Below, one piece after another: positions 37,991 to 47,571 of a stretch of DNA of 57,788 nucleotides. This DNA is from Prochlorococcus sp. AG-363-G03. GTDB taxonomy: Bacteria; Cyanobacteriota; Cyanobacteriia; PCC-6307; Cyanobiaceae. The position numbers and the translations under genes were made by a program. Every line of letters starts with the position of its first letter. Position 1 is the stretch's first letter. The stretch covers positions 1 through 57,788 of the forward strand of contig QCFJ01000003.1 of assembly GCA_003280265.1 (NCBI GenBank), written 5' to 3'. The notes under the pieces were generated by a model. The model did no database searches. It saw only the letters and a program-made list of their open reading frames with translations, and was not told the DNA's origin.

Positions 37991-38422
37991 TTGACTGATC
38001 AAATTGAATTCAGTTCTTTTTTTAAATTATTAAATTCAATAAAAGAGGGAGACTCAGAAAAAATATCTTTGTTAGATGAGCAAATCAGTCTATTTAAAGA
38101 AGGTATTAACTCCAGAAGTTTTTTAGAAGAGTTGGGATCTATTTATCTTTACATAGGTGTGACAGAATTATATAATTTTACTAATCAAAATGATTTAAAG
38201 TCTATCGGGCTGATAGATAAAGAAGAATGGGAAAGTTTATCTGAAAAAAATCAACAGGAGCTACCCGTCTACCTTGCTAATAAAATGATTGGGTACATTA
38301 AAGAAAACAAAAAAGTAAAAGAAATGTCTAAAAAGTGGAATGTTCGAGAAGGTGAAATCAGGAAACACATAACAAAAATGGCAAGATATATTACTGAAGG
38401 CATAATTGATGTGATTGAATAA
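37991..38422 (+). CDS. Hypothetical protein with a possible HTH segment
   Basis: A 143-residue protein I do not recognise; the start is TTG. The N-terminal two-thirds is acidic and helical (KEGDSEKISLLDEQISLFKEG). The C-terminal VKEMSKKWNVREGEIRKHITKMARYI (about residues 110-135) has the spacing of a helix-turn-helix. No membrane segment or catalytic motif is seen. It sits alone between tRNA-Cys and the small zinc-type protein, and a perfect palindrome lies just upstream, so self-regulation is possible but unproved. Confidence 0.6.
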   Translation: MTDQIEFSSFFKLLNSIKEGDSEKISLLDEQISLFKEGINSRSFLEELGSIYLYIGVTELYNFTNQNDLKSIGLIDKEEWESLSEKNQQELPVYLANKMIGYIKENKKVKEMSKKWNVREGEIRKHITKMARYITEGIIDVIE

Positions 38423-38492
38423 ATTAACAATTAAAAAATCGAAACAAGTAATTTACTTTTTAGATTTTTCTATCTAAATAAATAATTTAAAA

Positions 38493-38672
38493 TTAATATT
38501 CATTGTCTGCAACGCAGATACCTAAACATCTAATGCCGTTGCTTGCAGTTCTGCCACAGTGATTACATAGTACTTTTTCGATTTTATTATCCCCTAAATT
38601 ATCTTTTTGATTTTTTTGATTGCTATTATTATTTTCCAAAGAAAAAACTTTGAATTTGTTTAATTTATTCAT
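38493..38672 (-). CDS. Small Cys-rich protein, 59 residues
   Basis: A short gene I do not recognise. It runs from ATG at 38672 to TAA at 38493. The first 30 residues are polar and Asn/Lys-rich. The end is a compact motif CNHCGRTASNGIRCLGICVA (residues 37-56), with four cysteines in a CxxC-x10-CxxxC pattern, probably binding zinc or a metal. A gene this short needs the cysteines to support it, and they do. It is divergent from the aldo/keto reductase. Confidence 0.65.
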   Translation of the reverse strand: MNKLNKFKVFSLENNNSNQKNQKDNLGDNKIEKVLCNHCGRTASNGIRCLGICVADNEY

Positions 38673-38720
38673 GTAAGATAGTTGACAATAGAATTTAAGT
38701 TAAATATCAAAAATGAAGTC

Positions 38721-39692
38721 ATGAGTAATAAAAAAATTGGGATTGGCTTTGGTACCTGGGCATGGGGAAATAAATTGGTATGGGGCTACAAACCTGAGAC
38801 AGACGATATTTTACTTAAAAAAACTTTTTTTGATGCGATTGATGGCGGATTAGATCTTGTTGATACCGCAGATTCATATGGCACAGGAAACCTCTTTGGT
38901 CAAAGCGAGAAGCTTATTGGAAATTTCCTTAAAGAATTACCCACAAGGAAGCTTAAAAAAATCACAATCGCAACAAAACTCGCCCCCTTCCCTTGGAGAA
39001 TTGGTCGCAATGGTCTTCATAATGCGTTTAAAGAAAGTAATATGCGCCTTAGAGGACATATGAAAAGGGTACAACTTCATTGGAGTACTTATCGTTATGC
39101 ACCTTGGCAAGAAGAACAGTTGCTAGATGGCCTCGGAGATTTATACGAAAAAGGTTTAATTAACGAGATTGGACTATCTAATACTGGACCAAAAAGACTA
39201 AGTTTTTTATATCAAAAGCTAAAAGAACGAGGAATTAAGATTAGTAGTATCCAGAGGCAATTTTCATTGTTAACCAAGCCAAGTTTAGAAGATGAAAAAA
39301 TTAAAAATATATGTATTGAGAACAATATAGAATATTTAGCTTATAGTCCACTTGCATTGGGAATTTTAACTATTCCGCCTAGGAAGTCTCCTAAAACTCG
39401 AACATTCTTACGACAAAAGTTATTTCAAAATATTCTTCCTAAAACCATAGAATTAAGAACATTGTTAAATGATATTGGTAAAAAGTATTCAGCCTCACAG
39501 GCACAAGTGGCAGTAAATTGGGTAAGGTCTCATGGAGCCAAACCAATAGTTGGCATACGAAACCCTTTCCAAGCTAAAGATGCAATTTCAGCATTGAATT
39601 GGTCTTTAAACAAAAAAGAAAAAGAAAAGCTGGATTTTCACAGGCAGAAATATCTCACAAATATGCCTCAAAATCCTTTTACTAGTCCATAA
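38721..39692 (+). CDS. Aldo/keto reductase
   Basis: A NAD(P)H-linked aldo/keto reductase of the bacterial oxidoreductase group. The catalytic tetrad is visible: Asp and Tyr in DLVDTADSYGTG, Lys in IATKLAPFPW and His in VQLHWSTYR (about residues 40-130 of the protein). The C-terminal QAQVAVNWVRSHGAKPIVGIRNPFQA binds the cofactor. I prefer the ATG at 38721 (MSNKKIGIG); a TTG at 38682 would add 13 residues. The substrate is unknown. It converges with the gene at 39699, 7 bp apart. Confidence 0.9.
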   Translation: MSNKKIGIGFGTWAWGNKLVWGYKPETDDILLKKTFFDAIDGGLDLVDTADSYGTGNLFGQSEKLIGNFLKELPTRKLKKITIATKLAPFPWRIGRNGLHNAFKESNMRLRGHMKRVQLHWSTYRYAPWQEEQLLDGLGDLYEKGLINEIGLSNTGPKRLSFLYQKLKERGIKISSIQRQFSLLTKPSLEDEKIKNICIENNIEYLAYSPLALGILTIPPRKSPKTRTFLRQKLFQNILPKTIELRTLLNDIGKKYSASQAQVAVNWVRSHGAKPIVGIRNPFQAKDAISALNWSLNKKEKEKLDFHRQKYLTNMPQNPFTSP

Positions 39693-39698
39693 TCCAAG

Positions 39699-40331
39699 TC
39701 AAGTATCAGGACTGACAACAACCTTCATTGAATCAGAGGAGGTTGGCAGAGTAATCACTTTTGCTGGTGGAAGTGGCTGTGAATTTGAGGTTTTTTCGAT
39801 TATGTCTTTATCCGCCTCTTTTTCATCTTTAGCACAAGCTTCTAGTGCCTCTCTCAACAACGAGTCAAAAGTAGCACCTGGCAATCTATGCCTGGCGACT
39901 TCAAGGAATGTGAGTGGTAAAGACTCTGAGGCTGCATCTTTTAATGCAGGATTATTTTTTCTATGCTCTTGTTCGTCTTGAATTGCTCGAATAAATCTGA
40001 GAGTTACTTCATGCTTAGTAGAAGCCTTGATTAAAGTATCGTTATCTCCTTGCCCATTAGTGGCTTCTTGTTCTAGATCATTAATTCTGCTTTCTAAACT
40101 AGTTAGCACTTCGTCAGCTTCTTTCCCAATATGAGAGAGTTGTCCATCAGACAAGTTTGGCAAATCAGCTACATATACTTTTCCATGATCTCGGAGTGTT
40201 AGGAAAGTTGGTCTTGGACCTCCATTTTGTCTCATTCCTGACTCAGCTTGTCCACCTAAAGGCTTTCTAGGTGGTGTTGGACCTGCAGAGCTTCTCCTGC
40301 GCGTGAGACGCTGTTGATTTTCAAAAGGCAT
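39699..40331 (-). CDS. Conserved cyanobacterial hypothetical protein
   Basis: A 210-residue protein of unknown function. It has a disordered basic head, MPFENQQRLTRRRSSAGPTPPRKPLGGQAE, a conserved core with LTLRDHGKVYVADLPNLSDGQLSHIGKEADEVLTSLESRI (about residues 46-85) and a Pro/Ser-rich tail. No signal or membrane segment is seen. The core reads like a helical bundle. Its position downstream of purM, 171 bp away, gives no clue to the function. Confidence 0.75.
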   Translation of the reverse strand: MPFENQQRLTRRRSSAGPTPPRKPLGGQAESGMRQNGGPRPTFLTLRDHGKVYVADLPNLSDGQLSHIGKEADEVLTSLESRINDLEQEATNGQGDNDTLIKASTKHEVTLRFIRAIQDEQEHRKNNPALKDAASESLPLTFLEVARHRLPGATFDSLLREALEACAKDEKEADKDIIEKTSNSQPLPPAKVITLPTSSDSMKVVVSPDT

Positions 40332-40502
40332 AGAACTTAGAGCTAATTAAGATCTGACTTCGCATTACCCGATCTGATATCCGGCTAGCGTTTTTTGATA
40401 TCTTACTGTTTTTTTACCAATATAGAAAATCTTTTTTAAGCTTAATTTAAGGTATTAAAAATTGGAATACAGAGTTTTATAAACCAAAGCTATGTGCCCT
40501 AA

Positions 40503-41540
40503 TCAAGGAATTCCCAATATATCTAAATGCCTTGGATTATTTAAATTTTCTACAACTTGACCAATATTCCAAGCTTCAAAATCTTGTTTTTTACATATTT
40601 CTAAAGCGGAATTCACTACATTTTTGGGAACAATTAAACAAAAACCTATACCCATATTAAAAGTATTCCAAAGATCAATCTCGGGAATATCACCAGCATT
40701 TTGTAACCAAGAAAATATTTCAGGAATTTCCCAACTAGTTATATCTATATGGGGTACTAATCCAGCAGGAAAAACTCTAGGAAGATTTTCTGGCAATCCT
40801 CCACCAGTTATATGAGTCATTCCATGAATTGGTAAATTTTCAATCAACAATTTCTCAACAAGTTCAGCATAAATTGCTGTTGGTTTAAGCAAAGATTGAA
40901 TCAAGTTACTTTGATTTTTTCCATATAAAGTATTTTGATCAACATTTGCCATAGAAAGCACTTTACGAACAAGACTAAATCCGTTGCTATGAACTCCGTT
41001 ACTTTTAATCCCAATAATTTGATCTTCAGAATCAATGTGCGAGCCTGTAATTAAGTGATTATTTTCAACGATGCCGACACAAAAGCCTGCCAAGTCATAT
41101 CTTCCTTTGGGGTAGAAGCCTGGCATTTCAGCCGTTTCGCCTCCCAATAGAGAACAATCAGATTTACTACAGCCCTCAGCAATTCCCTCTATGACTTCTG
41201 CTAAAGCATCTGGAGTCAAGGTTCCACTTGCGATGTAATCCAAAAAAAATAAAGGCTTAGCACCATTGGTTATTACATCATTCACGCACATTGCGACTAG
41301 ATCAATGCCAACTCCAAAATGACAATCATATTGCTGGGCTAATTCCAATTTTGTCCCAACACCATCAGTCCCTGATACCAATACAGGACTTTCATAGCCT
41401 CGTGGAATTTTTATACATCCCCCAAAACCTCCTAAACCTCCAATCACTTCACTTTTATGAGTTTTTTCAACGCATGATTTAATTCTCTCCACAAAGGCTC
41501 TTCCAGCAGTAACATCAACTCCCGCAGTTTTGTAATCCAT
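40503..41540 (-). CDS. purM: Phosphoribosylformylglycinamidine cyclo-ligase
   Basis: PurM (AIR synthetase) closes the imidazole ring in purine synthesis. The 345-residue protein has [34 protein letters not shown] (about residues 54-68), [11 protein letters not shown] (about 134-144) and [17 protein letters not shown]. Length is standard. Its ATG lies divergent from the panC-cmk start, 109 bp away. Confidence 0.97.
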   Translation of the reverse strand: MDYKTAGVDVTAGRAFVERIKSCVEKTHKSEVIGGLGGFGGCIKIPRGYESPVLVSGTDGVGTKLELAQQYDCHFGVGIDLVAMCVNDVITNGAKPLFFLDYIASGTLTPDALAEVIEGIAEGCSKSDCSLLGGETAEMPGFYPKGRYDLAGFCVGIVENNHLITGSHIDSEDQIIGIKSNGVHSNGFSLVRKVLSMANVDQNTLYGKNQSNLIQSLLKPTAIYAELVEKLLIENLPIHGMTHITGGGLPENLPRVFPAGLVPHIDITSWEIPEIFSWLQNAGDIPEIDLWNTFNMGIGFCLIVPKNVVNSALEICKKQDFEAWNIGQVVENLNNPRHLDILGIP

Positions 41541-41649
41541 CAGTAAAAAACTTTCATGTTCAAAAGATCTGAATCCTCATATGAAACTCCATATGGAATC
41601 AGTATGCAATCAACCTATTTCATTTCAATCATAAGTTTATGAAATTAAT

Positions 41650-43215
41650 TTGTTTACCAACATAGTGGGACAAAAAATCTTCCAAACTAATGCTGAATTA
41701 AGAGATTGGCTTAGTGAACAACATTCAGCAATAATTTTTATCCCAACTATGGGAGGACTTCATCCTGGGCACCAATATTTAATTCAGAAAGCTAAAAAAA
41801 GAAAAACTAACAAAAGTCAAATAATTCTTGTAAGTATTTTTGTCAATCCATTGCAATTTAGCAGGGGCGAAGACTTCAAAAAATATCCTAGAAATATAAC
41901 TAGAGATTCTGAATTAGCTTTTAGTGCAGGAGCAGATGCGATTTGGGCTCCAGATTATATTGACGTTTTTCCAGGAGGCGAAGATTCACATTTCAAAATT
42001 CAAGTTCCTAAAACTTTGCACAATCAATTATGTGGTGCTGAAAGAAAAGGACATTTTGATGGAGTTGCTACCGTTATTATTCGTCTCATAAAAATTATCA
42101 AGCCAGAGAAACTAATTCTTGGAGAAAAAGATTGGCAACAATTACTTATCATTAGAAAACTTTTTCAAGAACTCTCCATACCTATAAAAATTGAATCCTT
42201 TTCTACACAAAGAGATCAAAGTGGATTTGCTTATAGTTCAAGAAATGCTTATCTAAGTCATTCTGAAAGATCAAATGCTCAGGCTTTACCCAATGTAATT
42301 CAAGAAGCAAAAGATGATTTTGTTAAAGACAAGATAATAAATCTCAAAAAGATAGATTCCAAACTTAAAGAAAGCAATTTAGAAATCGAATACATAAAAA
42401 TCGTAGATGCATTTTCATTGAAAGAAAAAAAGAATATAAATGGTATATGTCTTTTAGCCGCAGCAGTAAGATGTGGTTCTACAAGGCTCATTGATCACAC
42501 TTTTCTTATGCATAGAAAACCAATTATTGCAATTGATGGTCCAGCTGGTGCTGGTAAAAGCACAGTAACGAAAGAGTTTGCAAAGAGACTTGGTTTTATT
42601 TATTTAGATACTGGTGCAATGTATAGAGCAGTCACTTGGTTAATACTCAAAAATTCGATTGATCCAAATAACCATGTTGAAATAAAAAAAATCTTAAAAG
42701 ATGTAAAATTAGAGTTTAAAAACTCAAGTTTTGATGAGCAAAGAATATTAATTAACAACACTGATGTAACAGAAAAAATACGATCACCAGAAGTTACTTC
42801 AATGGTTTCTGAAATTGCTAAACAACAATTCGTCAGAGAGTTACTCACAACAAGACAACAAGTTATTGGAGATCATGGAGGTTTGATTGCTGAAGGCAGA
42901 GACATAGGAACAGCTGTGTTCCCTGAGGCAGATGTAAAAATCTTTCTGACAGCCACTCCAAAAGAAAGGGCAAAACGAAGATCTCTTGACTTAGAAAAAA
43001 GAGGTTATGAATACTCCAGCATTGAAGATCTTGAAAAAGAAATTCAAGAAAGAGACAAAAAAGATACAGAAAGAGAAATCGCCCCCTTAAGAAAAGCACA
43101 AGATGCCATAGAACTTGTCACCGATGGACTGAATATTGAAGACGTATTAGAAGAAATGACTTATATTTTTAGATCAAAAATTCCTGAAGAAATCTGGCCA
43201 ACACCTAATCTATAA
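41650..43215 (+). CDS. panC/cmk: Bifunctional pantothenate synthetase / cytidylate kinase
   Basis: One 521-residue chain joins two enzymes, a cyanobacterial fusion. Residues about 1-280 are PanC (pantoate plus beta-alanine): IIFIPTMGGLHPGHQYLI, ILVSIFVNPLQF, CGAERKGHFDGVATVI and the KMSKS-like YSSRNAYLS. Residues about 290-521 are CMP kinase: IAIDGPAGAGKSTVTKEFAKRLG (P-loop), YLDTGAMYRAVTW, AEGRDIGTAVFPEA and KERAKRRSLDL. The start is TTG; the ATG eight bases upstream is in another frame. The gene overlaps the convergent phosphatase gene by 11 bp. Confidence 0.95.
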   Translation: MFTNIVGQKIFQTNAELRDWLSEQHSAIIFIPTMGGLHPGHQYLIQKAKKRKTNKSQIILVSIFVNPLQFSRGEDFKKYPRNITRDSELAFSAGADAIWAPDYIDVFPGGEDSHFKIQVPKTLHNQLCGAERKGHFDGVATVIIRLIKIIKPEKLILGEKDWQQLLIIRKLFQELSIPIKIESFSTQRDQSGFAYSSRNAYLSHSERSNAQALPNVIQEAKDDFVKDKIINLKKIDSKLKESNLEIEYIKIVDAFSLKEKKNINGICLLAAAVRCGSTRLIDHTFLMHRKPIIAIDGPAGAGKSTVTKEFAKRLGFIYLDTGAMYRAVTWLILKNSIDPNNHVEIKKILKDVKLEFKNSSFDEQRILINNTDVTEKIRSPEVTSMVSEIAKQQFVRELLTTRQQVIGDHGGLIAEGRDIGTAVFPEADVKIFLTATPKERAKRRSLDLEKRGYEYSSIEDLEKEIQERDKKDTEREIAPLRKAQDAIELVTDGLNIEDVLEEMTYIFRSKIPEEIWPTPNL

Positions 43216-43678
43216 GACTATCTATTAATTCTTCAATAGCATCATTCAATAAATCTAGAACCTTTTCGAATCCATTTTGACCTCCATAATAAGGATCAGG
43301 AACTTCATCTAATTGTGATTTTTTAGAATAACTTAAAATAAGTTTTATTTTTGAATTCATAGTGTGCATATCATCTTTAATTAATGATTTAACAGCATTC
43401 AGATTATCTTTATCCATAACAAGAATATGATCGAATTCATATAAATCATTTTCTTCTATTTGTCTCGCTCGACTGGTTAGTTCTATTCCCCTCGATAATG
43501 CTGTTGTACGCATTCTTTGATCAGGAAGATTTCCTACATGCCAACTACCAGTTCCTGCGGAATCAACCACAAAAAAATTTTCTAAATCTCTCTCTTTAAT
43601 TTTTTGATTAAAAATCCCTTCTGCTGCCGGAGAACGACATATATTTCCCAAACAAACAAAGAGAATTTTTTTTACCAT
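43205..43678 (-). CDS. Low-molecular-weight protein-tyrosine phosphatase
   Basis: A 157-residue phosphatase of the arsenate-reductase-like LMW-PTP fold. The active loop FVCLGNICRSPAAEG (residues about 7-21) has the CX5R motif and the later DPYYGGQ (about 129-135) supplies the general acid Asp. Length is normal. It is the last gene after ho1-pebA-pebB on the minus strand, 18 bp after pebB. Substrates are unknown; a role in bilin metabolism is only suggested by position. Confidence 0.9.
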   Translation of the reverse strand: MVKKILFVCLGNICRSPAAEGIFNQKIKERDLENFFVVDSAGTGSWHVGNLPDQRMRTTALSRGIELTSRARQIEENDLYEFDHILVMDKDNLNAVKSLIKDDMHTMNSKIKLILSYSKKSQLDEVPDPYYGGQNGFEKVLDLLNDAIEELIDSLID

Positions 43679-43696
43679 TTTTTGAATTTATTTATT

Positions 43697-44473
43697 TTAT
43701 TTTAGATCAAAAAGAATATTATTTATATATCTTTCAGTCCATGTTTCTCCAAAAAAGCCTCTTAACATACTTCTTGCAGGATCTTTTTCAGCCCTATATC
43801 GCATATATTCTTTTTGACCATTTAACATTTTAAAAGATCTTTCCTTAGAAATCATTTTTGCATCTCTAACTAAATCAAAGAAACAATTCAAGTATTCACC
43901 AAAAGCAGGTTTAATTATCTGACTAATTAATTTATCACCTTCTTCTCCTAATGGAATTCTAGACCAAAGAAAAGCAGGCGAAAAATATTGTATAGCCTCA
44001 GAAGGAATATCACCTCCTGGTGGCAGTTTAGATTGCCAATTAGCATGTATAGGTTTCAACTTATCCCAAACATGTTGAGTATGAGTTATATCATCTTTTA
44101 AAGCAGGTTGAAGATCTAAAGCAATAAGATGACCATTTGGAAGTGTTACAAAATCGGCTCCAAAAAAAGGTAAATCATAATTATTGCAAGGTGAGATTAC
44201 CAAATTCATGACAGAAGTGATCTCACCAGCTTGCAGGCAAGCACATCTAGCCTGTCGTATTTTTTCCGTCTTTAGCCCCCATGTTTCCAAAATAACTTTT
44301 TTAGGATTAGATCTTGATCCAAATAATGATTCTCTAAAAAGAAAAGCATTATTTATCGGATAAGGACTAGGTCCAAAAATAGAAAACTTCTTAATAGTTT
44401 CATCTAAGAAATAAGCCCAACGCCAATTACTTATTGAAATAGGTTCAAGACTATTATTTCGGTTGCTTTGCAT
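43697..44473 (-). CDS. pebB: Phycoerythrobilin:ferredoxin oxidoreductase
   Basis: PebB reduces 15,16-dihydrobiliverdin to phycoerythrobilin with electrons from ferredoxin. The 258-residue protein matches the ferredoxin-dependent bilin reductase family with KVILETWGLKTEKIRQARCACLQAG, then PFFGADFVTLPNGHLIALDLQP and YRAEKDPARSMLRGFFGETWTERYI. It lies 27 bp after pebA, the next enzyme in the pathway. Assignment to PebB rather than PebA rests on overall pattern and gene order. Confidence 0.93.
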   Translation of the reverse strand: MQSNRNNSLEPISISNWRWAYFLDETIKKFSIFGPSPYPINNAFLFRESLFGSRSNPKKVILETWGLKTEKIRQARCACLQAGEITSVMNLVISPCNNYDLPFFGADFVTLPNGHLIALDLQPALKDDITHTQHVWDKLKPIHANWQSKLPPGGDIPSEAIQYFSPAFLWSRIPLGEEGDKLISQIIKPAFGEYLNCFFDLVRDAKMISKERSFKMLNGQKEYMRYRAEKDPARSMLRGFFGETWTERYINNILFDLK

Positions 44474-44500
44474 TTAAAGATAAAAATGAAAAATTAATGT

Positions 44501-45202
44501 TTATAGGGTTAAAGGAAATAAAAACTCATTCATATATTTCTCTGACCATTCTTTGCCAAAAAAACCAGCAAATAAACCATGAGCAGGATCTTTTTCAGCA
44601 CTATATTTATTATAATCCATGTGCAATAAGCTTATCTCTTGTGATTTAATATAATTTTTATTAACTTTAGATAAATCAAGATTTACCCAATAAGATTTAA
44701 GAAAAGAGCTAAAAACTTTTGGCAAAATATTGTCTGCTTCAAAATGTCCACCTTTGCAAAATAAGGCCCATGGAGAGAAGTACTTCCTTGGATCATATAT
44801 ATTGCTTTTCATATCAGAATTAAACTCATTAAAAGATTTTTTTAGGCTTTTTAAGCCATCAAAGTATCTATCAAAATATTCCTTATCTTGAACAAGAGGC
44901 TGGAAGTCAAGAATAGCAACTAGCTTTTCTTTTTTCTCAAACCACAAAAGATCAATACCCATAATTGGCATATCATTTTGATAATGAGGATAAGCAACTG
45001 AATTTAATACTTGAAGACGATCTCCTGCATCTAATCTAGTCACTCTCCATCTTCGAAATCCAGGAACATCCCATAACCAGCTATTCAGTGTATGATTGCC
45101 TTTTATAGAAACGCGTTCACAAAATTCATCCGGAACAATCAACTTCCGACCACCATGGTCAATAATATTTTTATTTAACTCACTTAAAAGAGCGTCAAAC
45201 AT
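44501..45202 (-). CDS. pebA: 15,16-dihydrobiliverdin:ferredoxin oxidoreductase
   Basis: PebA reduces biliverdin IXalpha to 15,16-dihydrobiliverdin and hands it to PebB. The 233-residue protein starts MFDALLSELNKNI and has the family core SWLWDVPGFRRWRVTRLDAGDRLQVLNSVAYPHYQNDMPIMGIDLLWF (about residues 42-89), LDFQPLVQDKEYFDRYFDGL and SAEKDPAHGLFAGFFGKEWSEKYM. A strong AAGGAG box precedes the ATG. A 157-bp gap separates it from ho1; two TATCTATTA repeats lie in it. Confidence 0.95.
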   Translation of the reverse strand: MFDALLSELNKNIIDHGGRKLIVPDEFCERVSIKGNHTLNSWLWDVPGFRRWRVTRLDAGDRLQVLNSVAYPHYQNDMPIMGIDLLWFEKKEKLVAILDFQPLVQDKEYFDRYFDGLKSLKKSFNEFNSDMKSNIYDPRKYFSPWALFCKGGHFEADNILPKVFSSFLKSYWVNLDLSKVNKNYIKSQEISLLHMDYNKYSAEKDPAHGLFAGFFGKEWSEKYMNEFLFPLTL

Positions 45203-45359
45203 ATAAATTCATCTCCTTAGAGGATTTAATAATTTTCTTTCTATGAAAGTGATTAAATCAGTTAAAACGAATAAATACAAACCTTTTAATTATTCTAATA
45301 GATATCTTAATAGATACTGAATATAAAAAAGGAACAATCTTTAGAAAAAATTAATTTCA

Positions 45360-46067
45360 CTACTCGGTACTACCTTTTCGCTTTTTATTTGCAAAAAATC
45401 TAAATAAAACTTTTCCAATAGCAGCAATTAGATTTCCTTCTAATTCTTTAAAAATATCCATATTGTATTTAAAAGATCTATTAGCTTCTTCAATAATTGA
45501 ATCTGCTATCTTTTGATCAATCGGAAGATTATCTAAGGTATTTCGATACTTGATTTTAAATTCTTTTTCATCTCTAATATCCTCAAAAATATAAAAGCGA
45601 AGCCCCTCATCGCCAGTTAGATTCATGGCTTTTTTAGTGATGGTTTTCAAAAGCTGTCCCCCAGATAAGTCACCTATATATCTGCTGTAATGATGTCCAA
45701 TTAAAAGTTCTGGATTATCTTTAGCAATTTGTCTAATTCTTGCTTCATATTCAACAGCTGGTTTAGAGGGTTTTACCAATTCCAACCACTTGCTACCAAA
45801 GTAGAACGAAAGATCTTGTTCTAATTTTTCCTTGCGAAAAAGCTCTTTAAATCCAATTGGAGAAATTATCGGATGAGAATTTTCACAAAGTTTTTCTATC
45901 TCCTCCTCCATCGCAGAGTAAACAAAATATAAATCAGCTAATAAATTTCTGTATGAGGACTTATCAACTACTCCCTTGAGAAAACAACTTATAAAACCTG
46001 TATTTTCAGCCATCGTATGAGACTTTTTAGTCCCTTCACGAAGTTGCCTAGCCAAGGCTACTGCCAT
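45360..46067 (-). CDS. ho1: Heme oxygenase
   Basis: Heme oxygenase opens haem to biliverdin IXalpha, the substrate of PebA. The 235-residue protein has the proximal histidine in EGTKKSHTMAENTGFISCFLKG (about residues 11-32), and the distal helix HHYSRYIGDLSGGQLLKTITKKAM. It has the length of other cyanobacterial enzymes. It is the first gene of the bilin cluster ho1-pebA-pebB, divergent from icd. Confidence 0.96.
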   Translation of the reverse strand: MAVALARQLREGTKKSHTMAENTGFISCFLKGVVDKSSYRNLLADLYFVYSAMEEEIEKLCENSHPIISPIGFKELFRKEKLEQDLSFYFGSKWLELVKPSKPAVEYEARIRQIAKDNPELLIGHHYSRYIGDLSGGQLLKTITKKAMNLTGDEGLRFYIFEDIRDEKEFKIKYRNTLDNLPIDQKIADSIIEEANRSFKYNMDIFKELEGNLIAAIGKVLFRFFANKKRKGSTE

Positions 46068-46146
46068 GAGTTCAAAATCATTTAATCAAAACTTACCACT
46101 TAGACATAAGCTCAACATTAGATCTCTTAATCAGTGAATAAAAATT

Positions 46147-47571
46147 ATGGCAAATTTTGAAAAGCTCATTGCCCCATCAAAAGGCCAAAAAATTACTTTT
46201 GTTGATGGAAACCCAGTAGTCCCAGAGCATCCAATTATTCCATTTATTCGAGGTGATGGAACAGGAATAGATATTTGGCCTGCCACACAATTAGTAATCG
46301 ATCAAGCCATTGAAAAAGCATATGGAAAAAACAGATCCATAGAGTGGTTCAAAATCTATGCAGGTGATGAAGCTTGCGACTTATATGGAACTTATCAATA
46401 CTTACCAAATGACACTCTTGAGGCGATAAGAACTTACGGTATAGCAATCAAAGGACCTTTAACAACGCCAATAGGCGGAGGGATACGATCTTTAAACGTA
46501 TCTTTAAGACAGATTTTTGATTTATATTCATGCGTTAGACCTTGCAAATATTATGAAGGAACTCCAAGCCCTCATAAAACGCCGCAAGATTTAGATGTAA
46601 TTGTATATCGAGAAAATACTGAAGATATCTATATGGGCATTGAATGGGAATCTGATGATCCCCAATGTATCAAATTAATTGATCAACTCAATAATGAAAT
46701 AATTCCAGCCAGCAAAAAACTAAAAAACAGGAAAATTCCTAACGGAGCAGGAATCGGAATTAAGCCCGTTAGCAAAAGTGGTAGTCAAAGACATATAAGG
46801 CGAGCGATTAAACATGCACTCAACCTTGAGGGGAACAAAAGACACGTGACTTTAGTTCATAAAGGAAATATCATGAAATTTACTGAAGGAGCTTTCAGAG
46901 ATTGGGGATACGAATTAGCAACCACAGAATTCAGGAATGTATGCGTAACCGAGAGAGAAAGTTGGATTTTGGATAATCTAGAAAAAAATCCTGGCATCAC
47001 CTACGAGGAGAATGCTGAGTTAATTGATCCAGGTTATTCATCTTTAACAGAAGAGAAAAAGAAAGCTATTTGTGATGAGGTTTATTCAGTTCTTGCAAGC
47101 ATTGGTACTAGTCATGGCAATGGGAAATGGAAGGAGATGGTGATGGTTGATGACCGAATCGCAGATAGTATTTTTCAACAAATTCAAACTCGTCCTCAAG
47201 AGTATTCCATACTTGCAACTCTCAATCTAAATGGTGATTACATATCAGATGCGGCCGCAGCAATTGTTGGTGGACTGGGGATGGCACCAGGAGCAAATAT
47301 TGGAGATAAGGCGGCTATTTTCGAAGCCACCCATGGAACAGCTCCAAAACATGCAGGCTTAGACAGAATCAATCCAGGTTCAGTAATACTTAGTGGTGTA
47401 ATGATGCTGGAATATTTAGGTTGGCATGAGGCAGCAAAATTAATTACAAATGGTTTGAGCAAATCTATTTCAGATAAACAAGTTACCTATGATCTGGCAC
47501 GATTAATGGAACCACGCGTAGCCGCTCTTAGTTGTAGTGATTTTGCCAAATCAATTATTGAAAGATTTTAA
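46147..47571 (+). CDS. icd: Isocitrate dehydrogenase (NADP)
   Basis: Icd makes 2-oxoglutarate, the carbon skeleton for ammonium assimilation and the nitrogen-status signal. The 474-residue protein shows PFIRGDGTGIDIWPA (about residues 32-46), TTPIGGGIRSLNVSLRQIFDLYSCVRPCKYYEG, VYRENTEDIYMGIEW and FEATHGTAPKHAGLDRINPGSVILSG. A 40-residue insertion before the active site (YEENAELID...) is typical of cyanobacteria. I looked for an NtcA site (GTA-N8-TAC) upstream and found none. Confidence 0.97.
   Translation: MANFEKLIAPSKGQKITFVDGNPVVPEHPIIPFIRGDGTGIDIWPATQLVIDQAIEKAYGKNRSIEWFKIYAGDEACDLYGTYQYLPNDTLEAIRTYGIAIKGPLTTPIGGGIRSLNVSLRQIFDLYSCVRPCKYYEGTPSPHKTPQDLDVIVYRENTEDIYMGIEWESDDPQCIKLIDQLNNEIIPASKKLKNRKIPNGAGIGIKPVSKSGSQRHIRRAIKHALNLEGNKRHVTLVHKGNIMKFTEGAFRDWGYELATTEFRNVCVTERESWILDNLEKNPGITYEENAELIDPGYSSLTEEKKKAICDEVYSVLASIGTSHGNGKWKEMVMVDDRIADSIFQQIQTRPQEYSILATLNLNGDYISDAAAAIVGGLGMAPGANIGDKAAIFEATHGTAPKHAGLDRINPGSVILSGVMMLEYLGWHEAAKLITNGLSKSISDKQVTYDLARLMEPRVAALSCSDFAKSIIERF

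Noticed and set aside
37614-38680. tRNA-Cys as an integration site with a repeated att sequence
   Set aside because: I looked downstream for a second copy of the tRNA 3' end and found none; no integrase is present.
46060-46146. NtcA-binding site before icd
   Set aside because: No GTA-N8-TAC was found in this short gap, although NtcA control would be expected from family knowledge.
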